From Adiantum capillus-veneris (Eukaryota; Streptophyta; Polypodiopsida; Polypodiales; Pteridaceae): 62,000 bases of DNA. The translations under genes and the position numbers were made by a program. The notes beneath the pieces were generated by a model, which worked only from the letters and a program-made list of their open reading frames with translations, made no database searches and was not told the DNA's origin. The stretch spans positions 75,683,435 through 75,745,434 of the forward strand of contig CM043950.1 of NCBI GenBank assembly GCA_014529385.2. Reading direction: 5' to 3'. Below are positions 47,443 through 59,879 of this stretch, in pieces. Within the stretch, counting starts at the first letter, position 1, and every line of letters starts with the position of its first letter.

Positions 47443-48119
47443 ATGCATATACTAATTCCACCTACAATGCTCAAAAGTAAATGTACGCGCATATAAATTC
47501 AAACTACAATTTTGAATTTTGCCTTTACATTTTTAATTTGAAGGTGAGAATGTAAAAATTCAAGAGAAATGTTCTGCACAACTTTAAATATATTAATTTT
47601 GCTCAATACAAATATACCCCCCTCCTCTCACAATATAAAAAACACAATTGAAGGGTAAAACAAAAAGACAACTAAGAGTGATGCAAAAATGTAGGGTTTT
47701 GATTGGGATCACTGCTGGAGAAAAATGTGGCCCCGTTTTTCATTTCGAAAATGCCGGTTGATGGAAAGCGCAAAAACGTAATTTTAAAAATTTTCCTCTT
47801 GGCAAATTCAAGGATTTTGTATGATTCGGAAAATGGTTTTTCTCGAACATTGATTGGGACGTAATAACATCGCTAGACATAGACTAATAATGATATTAAT
47901 GAAGTGGAAACGAGAAGCCACACCCAAATAATTAATTCTACCCAGATCAACTCTTTTTAGATGCATGTGAGACACATTTCGTTATTAAAACTACTCTTTT
48001 CTTTCTACTTCTACATAAATTTTAACCTCATAAATTTTATGTACTCTATTCTACTAGAATGGCTCTACTCTTTCGCTTTCATTAATTAATTAGGAGAAGA
48101 GATTCCTTTTGCAAATTAG

Positions 48120-48343
48120 AATCCAAAGCCAAAAGTCGCATGCCACGTATAACCTATCCTCCCCCGCAAAATGGGTCGCCATGGAGACCTGACCTCTCCT
48201 CACGACCATCACCTCATGTTGCACTCCACCTTGCCAAAACCTCACGACTATGGTATCCTCAGCTCTCGCGTTCAACCCTGTAAGGTACAAATCCACCCCC
48301 TCAGCACGAAATTTCTGCAGCGCAACCATTGGCAGACAAACGA

Positions 48344-48390
<47 letters not shown>

Positions 48391-48502
48391 CCTGCATTGC
48401 CAAACAGAGATACCCCCCTCACATTCCTACATGCTTTCCTACATACACAGTGCGCAAAGATCCAGCGACTGGGCTACAGCGCAGGCCTACCAGCGTGCAA
48501 GG

Positions 48503-48538
<36 letters not shown>

Positions 48539-48736
48539 CCGATGTGCCCCTATGCCACTGCGCAACAAAACGGCCCCCAAAGTCCTACACGCCCTCTGCC
48601 CTGTCGCCTCGTACTGTTGCGTCATCACTGCCTTACCTCACCCTGCATCAACCGAACCTCACCTACCATCCAAGCTTGCTTCCTTGCACCTTCGCCTACA
48701 CAAATCATCTATGTCCTTGTCGTGTCGACCTGACAC

Positions 48737-48776
<40 letters not shown>

Positions 48777-48950
48777 GAGACAGAGAGGGACAGTGACAAC
48801 ACTCCCGCACCCGTTCCAAGAGAGAGAAACGTCGCCAGCTCGCCTGAACCCCAAAAAAAAAATTTGCCGTTCTCTCTCTTTGCCACGTGTCGGCTCCACA
48901 TTTTTTGCACCAGCTGGCAATGCTTGACTTGTCTTTTTTCCTTCAACCAC
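48120..48950. other. GC-richer island with three (GA)n tracts
   Basis: (GA)n at 48348-48387, 48507-48536 and 48739-48790 within sequence clearly richer in C than the rest of the intron. The long frames on both strands owe their length to the repeats, and I recognise no protein. It could be a decayed LTR or promoter-like fragment. Confidence 0.45.
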
Positions 48951-49023
48951 CTTTTTCTTCTTAAGTGAGTGGTAATCTAGGTTGATTCTTTCTAATAAGC
49001 CCCAAAAAGGACGTTTTGGCCAC

Positions 49024-49124
49024 CTACTCAAGTAAGTTGTTCATTAGTTGATTTCTTAAATGGCATTGACTACTCATCACAGATTGAGAGTTGATTTGGC
49101 AAATGACATTGATTAATTGTCACA

Positions 49125-49175
<51 letters not shown>

Positions 49176-51012
49176 GCTAGAGAATAATCTGTTTATATAA
49201 GAGTAAAATACAATGGCGACAAGTAGTAATTAACAGTATATTAACACTAGAATGGTAACCTAACAAGACATAAAAGTGTCCTAGTAGATCCACTCATTTT
49301 GAAAAATCCTTTCATGAGCTTATAGTTCAATAACTACTACATAGGGAAAAAATAAGAAACTTGTAATTTTTCTAATCCCTTGGTCACTACAAGCCTCCAA
49401 AGTTGATGGACCAATGCATTTTGCCCAAAAGAGCAATTTCTTACGGTTGATTGCATATAAATAAGAGTGGGGATTTTTGTAGGACATGAGATAAAATGAC
49501 CCGTTAACTTCAATGGGTTGGTGACCAAAACATATGGTTGCTTTTACTTCACTAATGTTTTTTTGTGCAAAAAAAATAGGTACAAAAAAGTTGCATTTTT
49601 TCCATTCTGCGGACCTATCATCAAAGTTTCTATAGTCACGATCAATCCAGATACTATATACATGTTTTCTTAGTTCCCCTTGGGCCTTTGGATTCAAAAG
49701 GATCCATGGAGCATGTCAAAAGGATAATGGATCTCTTACAATTGGAACCTTGGGGGCAATGATAAAGTGCTAAATACAGCAAACATGAAAAAACTGGGTT
49801 TAGCATTATGACCTCTAGAAACCCATAGAAACTACTCAATATCTAGCCAAGTTTGTAGTCTATGATTAGATATAGTTACTACCTACAAAATGCACCCAAT
49901 TGGCCTAAGAAACATGCAATATTGAGAAAGTTATACGTGATATCTAAAATGTATCATATTCTTCAGCAACAATCAAAAAACTCAACCATCATCATATACT
50001 ATGCTATATAGCATATTAGACTCAAGGAAGATTAGCTTTATGTTATACATTACACTTACACAATCAAAATTGAATTTGGATATCAAGAAAGCCACCAAAA
50101 AAATCATAAAATTGCTAATTTTGGTCAAAAAACAAGATTATGCAATTCTTGTAAATTGGTCATAACTTTCAATTTTAACATTTAGCTCTCCCTAAAAGCA
50201 TCAAAACATGCTGAGAACTATGAAGGCCTAACCTCTAGCCATCTAAACCTCACAAACATGAAGTTTAGAGTGGTATAGTTGCCAAAAATTGAAAAAAAGC
50301 CAAAAACAGGACCCGTTTTTTCACACAGTTTAAGTTCAAAAATGTTGTGCAAGAGTAAGGTTAATGGTGAGATCGATATTCCAAAAAAAATGCTAAGTTT
50401 TTTTCAGCTCATAAGGCAACTTTGTGGATATATAGCACCTAGAAATTCATTTTCATACTCTTCAAATAATTCAAGCAAAATGGTCACTTAACGGGACACA
50501 AAAGTGTCCAAGGACATAAAAGTGTCATGTTACCATTCTAGTGTTAAGAAACTCATGTTTTGTAAAATCAACCAAGTTCTAACTACAAAGGAAAATACAA
50601 TTTTTCAATTTGCTCCAAAAAGACAATGTTAAGTTCGGTATGTGTGTCAATGGCTGCAAAGAGATCTAGGTTGGATTTTTAATTTTTAGTTTTTTTATGT
50701 TTGGATTTTTAATTTTCTAGATTTCTTATCTTTGTTTATTGTGAGGATATTATTTTGATATATGGGCTTGTTATTTAGCTGGGTATGTGTGCCACTTGCC
50801 ACTCGCCACTTGCGACTTGGTCATAAATGTATGGATGCATATGCTAATTATTGAGATATGTATGCCTTATAGATTTGTTACCTGATATCATTCCTTTTGG
50901 TATGTGGTCATTTCTCTTGAATATGACTATCGACATGTGAAAATTTTGATGGATAAATATTCTATGATTGACCTAGTTTTATCATTGATTATAGCATAAT
51001 TCCCTTCAAAAA
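49024..51012. repeat. Tandem duplication unit 1 (interrupted by piggyBac-like copy 2)
   Basis: 49024-49240 plus 50548-51012, about 680 bp, matches 51013-51672 in order, including an internal (CT)n (49130-49174). The two units adjoin directly. Confidence 0.8.
49241..50547. mobile_element. piggyBac-like non-autonomous element, copy 2
   Basis: TTAA at both ends (49241-49244 and 50544-50547), with ends TTAACACTAGAATGGT as in copy 1. The left interior lacks the 40-odd bp GTTTTGGG block of copy 1; otherwise the two are roughly 95 percent similar by eye. The sister unit shows an empty TTAA at 51259-51262. No transposase. Confidence 0.87.
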
Positions 51013-51112
51013 CTACTCAAGTAAGTTGTTATTAGTTAATTTCTTGAATGACATTGATTAGCTATCACAGATTGAGAGTTGATTTGGCAAATGACATTGA
51101 TTAATTGTCACC

Positions 51113-51193
<81 letters not shown>

Positions 51194-51672
51194 GCCAGAG
51201 AATAATCTCTTTATATAAGAGTAAAATACAATGGCGACGAACAATAGTTAACAACATATTAAGAAACTATTGTTTTGTAGAATCAATCAAGTTCTAACTA
51301 CAAAGAAAATTATAATTTTCCAATTTTCATAAAAAAAGCCAGTATTAAGTTGGGTATGTGTGTCGATGACCACAAAGAGATCTAGTTTGGATTTTTAATT
51401 TTTAGGTTTCTTATCTTTGTTTATTGTGAGGGTATTATTTTGATATATGGACTATGTATTTAGCTACGTAAACATGTTGTGTCTAGAGAATGAATGCCTC
51501 ACTTGCCAGTTGGTCATAAATTTATGGATGCATATGCTAATAACTGAGATGTGTATGCCGATATCGTTCCTTTTGGTATATGGTCATTTTGCTTGAATAT
51601 ATTGATTCATTATTGAGACCATGTGTGACAAAATTTGATGGATAATCATATGATTGACTGAGTTCTATCATT
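51013..51672. repeat. Tandem duplication unit 2
   Basis: Second unit, with a (CT)n of about 77 bp (51117-51193) where unit 1 has about 45 bp. Confidence 0.8.
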
Positions 51673-52041
51673 GAAGATAGCATTTGCAACAAAAAATACA
51701 AACATATTATATGGACTTCCAGCTTAATTACATAAATTTCATATTTAGTGTCATCGCTGAGGAACTCCTATCTACAAATCATTGTTTTAGTTTGTTTCTT
51801 TGCATGTTCTTTCAATGCTTTGGTTGAGTTGAAGTTTATAATGTTAATTTGAAGGAGATAATTTTCATTTGAAGTACATAATGTTGATTTGAAGCAGATA
51901 AGTTGAATTGAAGTAGATAATGGCAATCGTAAACGCCACAAATTTTGGTTTTACATAATATGGGACAAAATAATGGCAATCATAAACGTAAATAATTTTT
52001 GTTTTACATGATATGGCACAAATTGTAACTTTTACCTTATG

Positions 52042-52044
<3 letters not shown>

Positions 52045-52109
<65 letters not shown>
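52045..52109. repeat. (CT)n next to the splice acceptor of exon 2
   Basis: About 64 bp of pure CT ends 31 bp before exon 2. With the following T-run it forms an extended polypyrimidine tract. Confidence 0.92.
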
Positions 52110-52112
<3 letters not shown>

Positions 52113-52140
52113 GGATTTTATCACTTTTTTTTTGAAACAG

Positions 52141-52275
52141 GTCATATTAGTTGGACATAGCATGGGAGGAAGTTGCATATCTTACGTGATGGAGCTTTTT
52201 TCAGAAAAGATTGACAAGGCCATCTTCTTATGTGCCTTCATGCCTGTTTCTGGTGACCTCTTCCTCAATCCTGAG
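52141..52275 (+). CDS. MES/SABP2-family alpha/beta-hydrolase, exon 2
   Basis: Encodes 45 residues starting VILVGHSMGGSCISYVME, in phase with exon 1. In the joined numbering the nucleophile of GHSMGG is Ser81, the same position as in SABP2. KIDKAIFLCAFMPVSGD follows, matching the family strand after the nucleophile elbow. It ends in phase 0 at CCTGAG/GTACAT. The catalytic Asp and His, expected some 130 and 160 residues later, must lie on exons that I did not find in the remaining 9.7 kb; the next intron is therefore probably also very long, or the gene is truncated. Confidence 0.85.
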
Positions 52276-52765
52276 GTACATAGATTCCTCTTGTCCATAT
52301 AATTTTGGTTATATATGGGTTTGAAAGCATGTGTTCATGATTTTAATTTACAAATTTTGATTCAAAATACATCGAAGGAAAATCTAGACTTGTATGTATT
52401 AGACATTGCTTACGAGTATAATTGCTTTCATTAATTTGCAATCATCTTCTTCATTCCATGTTTGAAACGTCAATGCATTTGGGATACCCCAAAAAAATGG
52501 GGCATGAGTTTTTGCTTATAGTATACTAGTGTGATCCACGCATTCATATGGCCAAGAAATGCATGGCCATTGGGTTGCACACATACACATATCTGTAGAT
52601 GTTTGTGTGCACAAGCAAGGAGGGTGTACTTTAGTCCCTATGACCACTCCAAGAAGATGGTAATTCCCTCTATCTTTCTTAGTAGATCTTGAGATCAAGG
52701 TCATCGAGTAGATCTTTGGTATATGCTTGCATTGTTCTTATGAGAATAAAAATTCTCTTCTTCTT

Positions 52766-52781
52766 CCCCCCCCCCCCCCCC

Positions 52782-52843
<62 letters not shown>
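52766..52843. repeat. Compound (C)n(CT)n(CA)n microsatellite
   Basis: About 26 C, 28 bp of CT and 24 bp of CA in that order. Confidence 0.95.
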
Positions 52844-52902
52844 AAGTATTGAGTTCAATACTTTTCGGGTAGATCTTTGGGATCAGGCTTTTGATTAATA
52901 AG

Positions 52903-53025
52903 ACAAGGAAACTCTAATAACCTTTGAGTGTGACCCAGATCAGTTATTAGATTTGTCTCTTGAAAAAGAAAAGGAAACTATAATAATCTTTGAGTGTGGC
53001 AGATTGGTTATCACAAATCCCTTTT
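52903..53025. repeat. Imperfect tandem repeat, about 66-bp period
   Basis: AAGGAAACTCTAATAACCTT...CAGTTATTAGATTTG is followed by AAGGAAACTATAATAATCTT...GGTTATCACAAAT. Confidence 0.6.
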
Positions 53026-53564
53026 AAATACCAAGTCTTAAGTTCAAGACTTGTCAGATAGACATTAGGAAGAGAATGGGGTTTAAGTGGACTTATTTAT
53101 TTGGCAGTTTAAGGGAGTCAAACCTTTAGTTTTAAGAAATTAATTAATGGAGAACTTTTGAATTCAAATAGACAAAATGGATATTTTTTTTGAATTCATA
53201 TTTCCTCCCAAAATAAAATTTAAAATCTAGCCAGCAAAACCAGATGTGTGTAACATATCTACGGAAATAACTCATCATGTAGATTAGAGATGTATAATCT
53301 CCACTCAAATCGGAGATCATATGTAGGAGGTATGAAAGGCCAAAAGTCATGAAGTTGTCCACCCCCTCTTTGGTGGAAGGAGTGCATCCTTTGAACACTC
53401 TTACACCTCTCTTACACACCCACCATTCTTGCACACATGGCATGCATCTATTTTTCAATATGTTAATCACCTCCATAATCTCTTTGCAAATAAAGAGGCC
53501 CTCATAGACCCCATCCTCTTCATAATGGCTTTGAAATCTCTTGATGTGCTTGTATGACATTAAA

Positions 53565-53570
<6 letters not shown>

Positions 53571-53609
<39 letters not shown>
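53571..53609. repeat. (CT)n microsatellite
   Basis: About 38 bp of CT. A short (CA)n follows at 53724-53749. The 209-codon minus frame crossing both is an artefact of the repeats joined to unrecognised sequence. Confidence 0.92.
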
Positions 53610-53972
53610 GCTTCAAGTCTTGGCCAAATGGATCTTTGAAGTTTGTTACAAAGGCTTTTTTGTGGTGGGTTGGAGCTCCCTTTTTTTCCATCCTCCCTCT
53701 CTCTATCACTCTGTCCCTCAAAAACACACACACACACACACACACACATACAATCTAAGACGAGGAAGGCCAAGGGCTAGGATGGACATGCAATCAAGGG
53801 GTGAGATATTTCAGTTGTCTATGAGTCTATATATAGCAAGGTTGGGTGGAGAGTTGCATGCTATAGTCCCCTCTAGTCTCAAATTGGTATTGGAGCTCAG
53901 GGACGAAGCAGCTATGGAGGAGGGGGAAAGTTGACACAAAGGTGGTGGCCTTGCATGGATGTGCATGTGCTA

Positions 53973-53975
<3 letters not shown>

Positions 53976-54055
<80 letters not shown>
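53976..54055. repeat. (GT)n microsatellite, about 80 bp
   Basis: Pure GT run. Confidence 0.95.
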
Positions 54056-54057
<2 letters not shown>

Positions 54058-55263
54058 AAGCTTCCATGGTGTCTTCAAAAACATATGCGAGAATCACCCC
54101 TTGATTGGGAGGTAAGAAGTTATCCTAAGAGGTCAATCAACAGTCGACTATGGGAAACAAACCTAATGAGGGTAGTGAGTCACGATGGAGCACTAAAAAA
54201 TCTCAAGCATACAATATCTATGAACTTGCCTACCATGTAGGGTAGAATTCGCTTCATCAACAACTCGTTTTGAGCAGCTACGTTGCTGTCTGCAGCAAGC
54301 CACCAACACCCAAGGCAAGTTCACTTTTTTTTTTAAAGAATTCAATGGGCATCCTAAGGGTATCCTAAGGCCAGCCTAAGGGCTTCTTCACACAATGATC
54401 AAGTCCATGCACGGCATACAAGGCCATGAACAAATGAGGATTCTGATGTTGATTACAATACATTCACAACTTGTAGTAGATTTCAAAGATTCTCAATAGG
54501 ATTTGGGAATAAGTAAAGAAATATATCGATGAGATGGCCACAATTTGTCTCCGTTTTGCATGTTAGGAGAACTCAAATCTATACAAAAGTATTATGACAT
54601 GGCTGTAAGGGCGGAAAGGCCATGTCAAGCCATTGATTAGCTAGTTGGGTAAGAATTCAATAATGCCAATTGCGTAGTAGGCAACATAAAGATCTCGGCA
54701 AGGCCCTCATATCCAAGGACCTTAGAACACATCCCCAAATACTTTAATATGTCCTTGAGGTTGAACCGGAGTTAATAGTTAAGTAGTTGCAATGGGGAAA
54801 GGATCAATAAAGAATGGCAACAGGTTTCAATGATTGTGTTAAAGCAATCCCATTGCAATAGATAGAGAACCGAAGTTTATTTCTGAACACGATGGTGCAT
54901 CCAAAGTGTGTCGAACATGTTAGAGGGCACAAGCATGTATATGTGTGATAATAGGTGCATGGAAAAGGGCTAAAGCAAGTACAAAAGACTTGGGTAGGCA
55001 AGTGATAGTTGAAGTGTATGCTTGATAGGGTGTTGTATGTCAATAGGGCTCCAAAATGGGCCAAATGGAATGGCAAGTCCAAGTGTCCAAAGTGCAAGAC
55101 CTTTGCTTTGGGATGTGTTGCTTGAAGTTCTTTAAAAGATAGTCTGGATGGCTCCTGAAACAGAGCTACTTCATTAAATTTATGGCTAATCAAATTTACC
55201 GCTACTCAAAGATTATGATCCCCAACGGACAGGGCATGTAATGATAGGTGGTCAAAGCTAGTA
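54056..55263. other. Non-coding interval
   Basis: No recognisable gene. A 129-codon minus frame (55193-54804) has no family features. Confidence 0.5.
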
Positions 55264-55443
55264 TGAATGGATAGACATGAAGCGCCTGTGCTGTGGAGCA
55301 TGCCAGTCCTTTTAGATTATCAATTGAAGGCTAGAGGGCAAGTTATGAACTAATGAATGGATAGACATGAAGTGCATGTACTGTGGAGCATGCCAATTTT
55401 TTTAGATTATTAATTGAAGTCTAGAGGGAAAGTTATGAGCTAA
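55264..55443. repeat. 90-bp tandem duplication
   Basis: Two units, 55264-55353 and 55354-55443, about 90 percent identical, starting TGAATGGATAGACATGAAG. Confidence 0.88.
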
Positions 55444-55670
55444 TGAAGGTTTATTGGGGGCAAGGTGGTGGGTTCTGACAATGTGAGTGGTGATGAGGTG
55501 GTTGCTAGTTGATGGTAGTCAATGAGAATCATGCACATGTGATGACACGGTAGATTATATCGGGTGGGTTTCAATCGTGCTCTAAAAAAAGAAAATCTTT
55601 TTAGTGAGAGGAGGGCCCCCATTTCCTTGTAACGGCACCATGACAATTACAACCACGGCGTGCTTCACAT

Positions 55671-55810
55671 GTAGTGGAGTGTGAGAGAGAAGTGATTGGC
55701 CGAGGTGGTAGATCATGCAATGTATACTATAAGATCACATGTAGTGGAGTGTGAGAGAGAAGTGATTGGCCGAGGTGGTAGATCATGCAATGTATACTAT
55801 AAGGTAGACT
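55671..55810. repeat. 70-bp tandem duplication, nearly perfect
   Basis: Units 55671-55740 and 55741-55810 are identical for the first 63 bp, so the event is recent. Confidence 0.92.
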
Positions 55811-56639
55811 AGGCACTTGGATGGCCCAAGCAATCAAAACTCTTAAAGGAGCTCAAAAGGAGCTGCACGAGTAGGGTAGGGACAATTATTTTGTGTGGGA
55901 ATTTTAGCCTCTTATAAGAGGAGATTTTTGGATTTGTAAAGGGATTTTCATCAAAAGGTTTTTCCATTGTGTCTTTTTGCCATGGAGTCTATGTAAGAGT
56001 CTACGTGGAGCCAACAAGGGCTACCATGATTTTGACTTTGTGCTCGTCGATGTGTGTGCCGATGAAGCTTGGTTGTAGCCAATTGTGTTGTTTTGAGCAA
56101 AGTGAAGCCGTCATTGCCACATTTTGGTGTGGATTCCCCCTTCCTCCTTCTTTTTTTTGTTGTTGTGCATGTGTTTCCAAATGTGCATTGGCAGGTGTGT
56201 CCCCCCCCCCACCCGCGCGCGTGAGGGTATGTTATGCAAAGAGAGAAAAAGAGAGGTGTTGTGTTTATTCAAGGTTGTGTGGAGTGAGTGAGTTTGTTTG
56301 TGGTGTTGCAGTGAGTTTGTGCATTGGGTTGTGTGTAAACAATGGTTTTCTTGCCAAATTGTGGTGTTGTGATGGTGTTTTCTACTGGATAAGGGTGTTG
56401 TGGAAGCCCTTGGTTATAAAGAGGCCCTTTTTTTGTGTGCTGGGTATGTTCCCCTTCCCCATTTCCATCTTGTAGTACCCTCACTAAGGAGCACTCTGAT
56501 TTCTCCTCTTTGAAGTTGAAGCGGTGATTTTGGTGATGCCAATGGTGCAAGTTTTGAAGAGTAGGTTCTGCTAGAGATGGCATGGTCTTGTTTATCCATT
56601 TTCACTATGGTGAAAGATGTTCGATTACAGGTTGTGTGA

Positions 56640-57570
56640 CTGTGTCTGCTAGAGAGTATTTTGTTGAAGGAAGAAGGTACAATGCAAGTTTTCCCACTCC
56701 TGGTTTGGGGAAAAGCAAAGAGATGGTTCAATGGTTTGTGGGAAGAAGAGAAGACATATTTTGAATCCTTAGAAGCAGCTTTTAGAAGCAATTTTTTTTG
56801 GGAGGCACATTTATACGAAGTGAACATAAAGCTCTACGGGTGAAAGCAGAGCCTGGAAGGAGATTTTCAAGCATTGAAGTGGGAATTTGAAGCCCTTTGG
56901 GGGAAGCTGGTCAAGGTAACTCCTACTGAGAATGTTGGATTTCTTAAATTGGGAAAATTCATGGATTGCCTGCATGAGGAGGTGCGAGAAAAGGTGGATA
57001 TGGATGGCCCAATGTCTTACAAATAAGCAGTGGCTCTAGCAAAAGGGCAGACAAAGAAGATACTGAAGAAGCGGGTTGATGCAGTGGTAGTCAAACCAAA
57101 AGTGGTGCAAATAAATGGGCATTTTTTAGAGGAACCAAGGATCTTATGGTTACAAAGAGATAGAGTGGTTTTGATGTCATGGATGCCAATTAGAGAGACT
57201 CAAATTATAGAAGCAGTGAAGATGGTTCTAGATTGGGCAAGAGATGCGCTGCCAAGTCTAGGTATGATTGTGCAAACTCGTTTGAAATGTGCTAGATATC
57301 AGAGGGTATAGTTGGCAGATGAGGTTGAGGCAATGAAGTTGGAGGAGGTTCCAAATCTTGAGACAGAAGATGGGATTGAGCCGAGTGATAGGAGCTCTAT
57401 GGACGTAGATACGAGTTGGGAAACTAACTCGTCCCAGTCAAGGTATCAAGAGTTTGATCTTTTGCATGTGTATGGACAACTAGTGGATAGGGGTGATGTG
57501 GAAGGCTTGGTCTATAGAGAGACAATTTTTGTGTGTTCTAGGTGTGATCCCCTTTCCAAAATTTGGTAGC
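56640..57570 (+). pseudogene. Ty3/gypsy gag remnant
   Basis: The plus-strand frames 56661-56843, 56950-57030 and 57030-57311 read LLVWGKAKRWFNGLWEEEKT, then KLGKFMDCLHEEVREKVDMD and AVALAKGQTKKILKKRVD, colinear with the gag of the Tat element at 32.3-31.7 kb (RGRAKAWYDALEG, KLDKFMACLHPKVREKVDF). Stops break it. It is followed by an acidic frame (57312-57569) without a recognisable domain. No pol was found downstream. Confidence 0.7.
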
Positions 57571-59879
57571 ATAACGAGCCACTGCTTTAAGGCATCCAAC
57601 AAACTGTTGTAAGATTATGTTCCAATGCATAAAAGGCATGAGTGGAAAATCATGTGGAGATTTTGGTAACAGAATCGAGATTACAACAATATGGAAGGCA
57701 TTTCCTTGAGTTCTTTAATAACAATAGAGTCTTCAAGTATGCCATTTATTTATGTGTGCTATTTAATTCATATATGAACTAATCCTACAAGATTCTAGGG
57801 ATGGATCTTCAAAAGTTAAACTTTGATGGCAAAGGCAAGGTTGCCTAGTAATAATGTAAATTCCAGGCAAGGCGTGTGGCCTATAAGGCAAAGATGAGCG
57901 CTCAACTTGAAGGTGCAAGCAAGACCTATGCCTGGTGAGGCAAAGATGCTTGGCATGGCAAATTATTTGTTTTCCATTCACAAAGCCGGCAAGAATTTCT
58001 CTCTAGTTCAGAGTTTTGGATTTTCTCGAGCATGGATCCCATTCAAATTTTCCAAACTCAATGCCATCATGATCAATCCATTTCAGCAAGCCGAGTCCGA
58101 TTGGTTTTCTAGAGTGATTAGCCATGCATGCAATAATGGGCCACTCTGGTACGCTTTGTATGTACATTATATCGATACTTTTATGGTTTCAAGTACGGTA
58201 TCATACTCAACAAGGTCGACACTTGGGCGAGGTTAATTTTCTTTTAGCTCCATGTAGTAAGCTCAGTTTAAGAGTTTGGAAATTAAATGACATTGCATAG
58301 CTAAGCTTTAGGAGCTATCTCTTTCAACATTGGGAAATCTCATGATTCTCAATAAGCTTCATGATTTGGCAAGGCCGATTCTCTATGAAAGATTGACAAG
58401 GTTGATTCTCTTTTCTTTTAACATGAGCGCCTGATAGCTATGAGCATTCACGCTACGTTCTGCTCATCTTTCCAATGAGTTTTTGCAAACAAAGGATTCA
58501 ATTTAGGGCATATTGCATAGTACTTCCAAAGTTTGGAATATGCTATTAGCATACGAGCTTGGAGGAACTTTGCAGCAAGTCTGAATTATTTTTCATTAGA
58601 GGTCCTAATGAATCAAGCCATAAGAGTGTAGGCGACAGCTCTAAATTTCTCAGTATACAAGGCTATGAGCCAAATTCATCAACATAGATGGCTACAAGCC
58701 AACTTCAAGCATAAGGATAACAAATGGAGAGTGACACTCCTTCTCAAATAAGCATACCCTTCTAATTCTCAAGATCACGGGCCCGGGGGTGAGAAGGTTA
58801 GCCACTTTAGAGTCCTTCATGTTTTTTTGTTTAACCTTTAGATTGACCAAGATAGGATTTTCTTGTTGTTCAAATCAAGTGCTTTGTATGCTAACATTAC
58901 CAAAAACTTCTTAATCAACAGGCCCCTCAAGACTAGTCAGCAGCTCCGCCTTGTCAACTTCATATGCCTACTCTTCCACTTCATCCTCAACCAAACAAGA
59001 TAGAGAATCATCCTATACCACATTTCCCTAGTTTCCTTTCATATTTGAGTTTGCTTCATCTTTCACGGCAGAACTCTGCACCTGCTACACCATTGTAGCA
59101 CAATCCATAGAAACTTTCACTAGCATAGGCCATCAGTATAACACCACATAGCATCTTTGCCTGCATTTCCACTTATGTATGCCTGACTTCCTCCACTTGC
59201 AAGCACATCAGTTTGCCCTTCCTCCTACTCCTCCAACTTAGCGTTCACATCTTTATCCACATGGAGAAGTTCAAATTCCTCATACCTTGAGTGGGATGCA
59301 CGAGTATGACGAGCACAAAAGAAACACTTTAGAAGTCTTCTTCTTCTACTTCGCAAATATCTCCTAGGTGAGAGCTCTCCTGCTGTCCAAAAACCTCTCC
59401 TTGAAGAGTTCCTCTAAGCCTTCTATCAAGAGCTCCTCCAAACCCAACTAAGCACACCCCTAAACTGCCAATAAAAACTACCCTGTAGGGCCTGCGAAGT
59501 CCCTCTATTTTGGTCGAACCTTGTATTTTTGGCCCCCCTTTGCATCTGTGCCACCTCTATTCCAGGATACTTGGCATCCAAGGCCCAGTGAGTGAGTAAT
59601 CCCTCCACGTTAAATACTCCACATAGTCCACTTTATATTGTGCATTTGAATTCTTTGTACTCCCACATGGCACCCACTAGACGACTTGCCCTCACAAATC
59701 CCTGAAGCTCACCAAAAAATTCCACAAGTTATCAAACAAATTGTTTTTTTTCCCATGCTTTTGCACCCTACAAACTCCTGCTCAGTTGCCCAATATTTCG
59801 AACCGCAATTCCGTCCTGTAGACCTAGTCCCTGGCTTAAATGTTTGCACACTTTATTGCATTTCAATCATGTTGGACCT
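57571..59879. other. Unassigned interval
   Basis: No intact gene. Composition changes near 58.8 kb toward C-rich sequence; this may be the body of the decayed LTR that ends at 60.55 kb, but I could not align it. Confidence 0.4.

Larger units (their letters stand above)
37737..52140 (+). other. 14.4-kb intron 1 of the hydrolase gene
   Basis: Flanked by GT (37737) and AG (52139-52140), joining phase 0 to phase 0. It contains the LINE, piggyBac-like elements, TIR elements, microsatellites and tandem duplications listed separately. No other exon for this family was recognised inside it. If the two exons do not belong together, they would be two fragments of related genes; exact phase and spacing argue against this. 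Confidence 0.7.

Noticed and set aside
53144-53773. 209-codon minus-strand frame
   Set aside because: It crosses a (CA)n and a (CT)n tract, and the non-repeat part shows no recognisable domain or conserved pattern.
54804-55193. 129-codon minus-strand frame
   Set aside because: No family features, atypical composition and no splice context.
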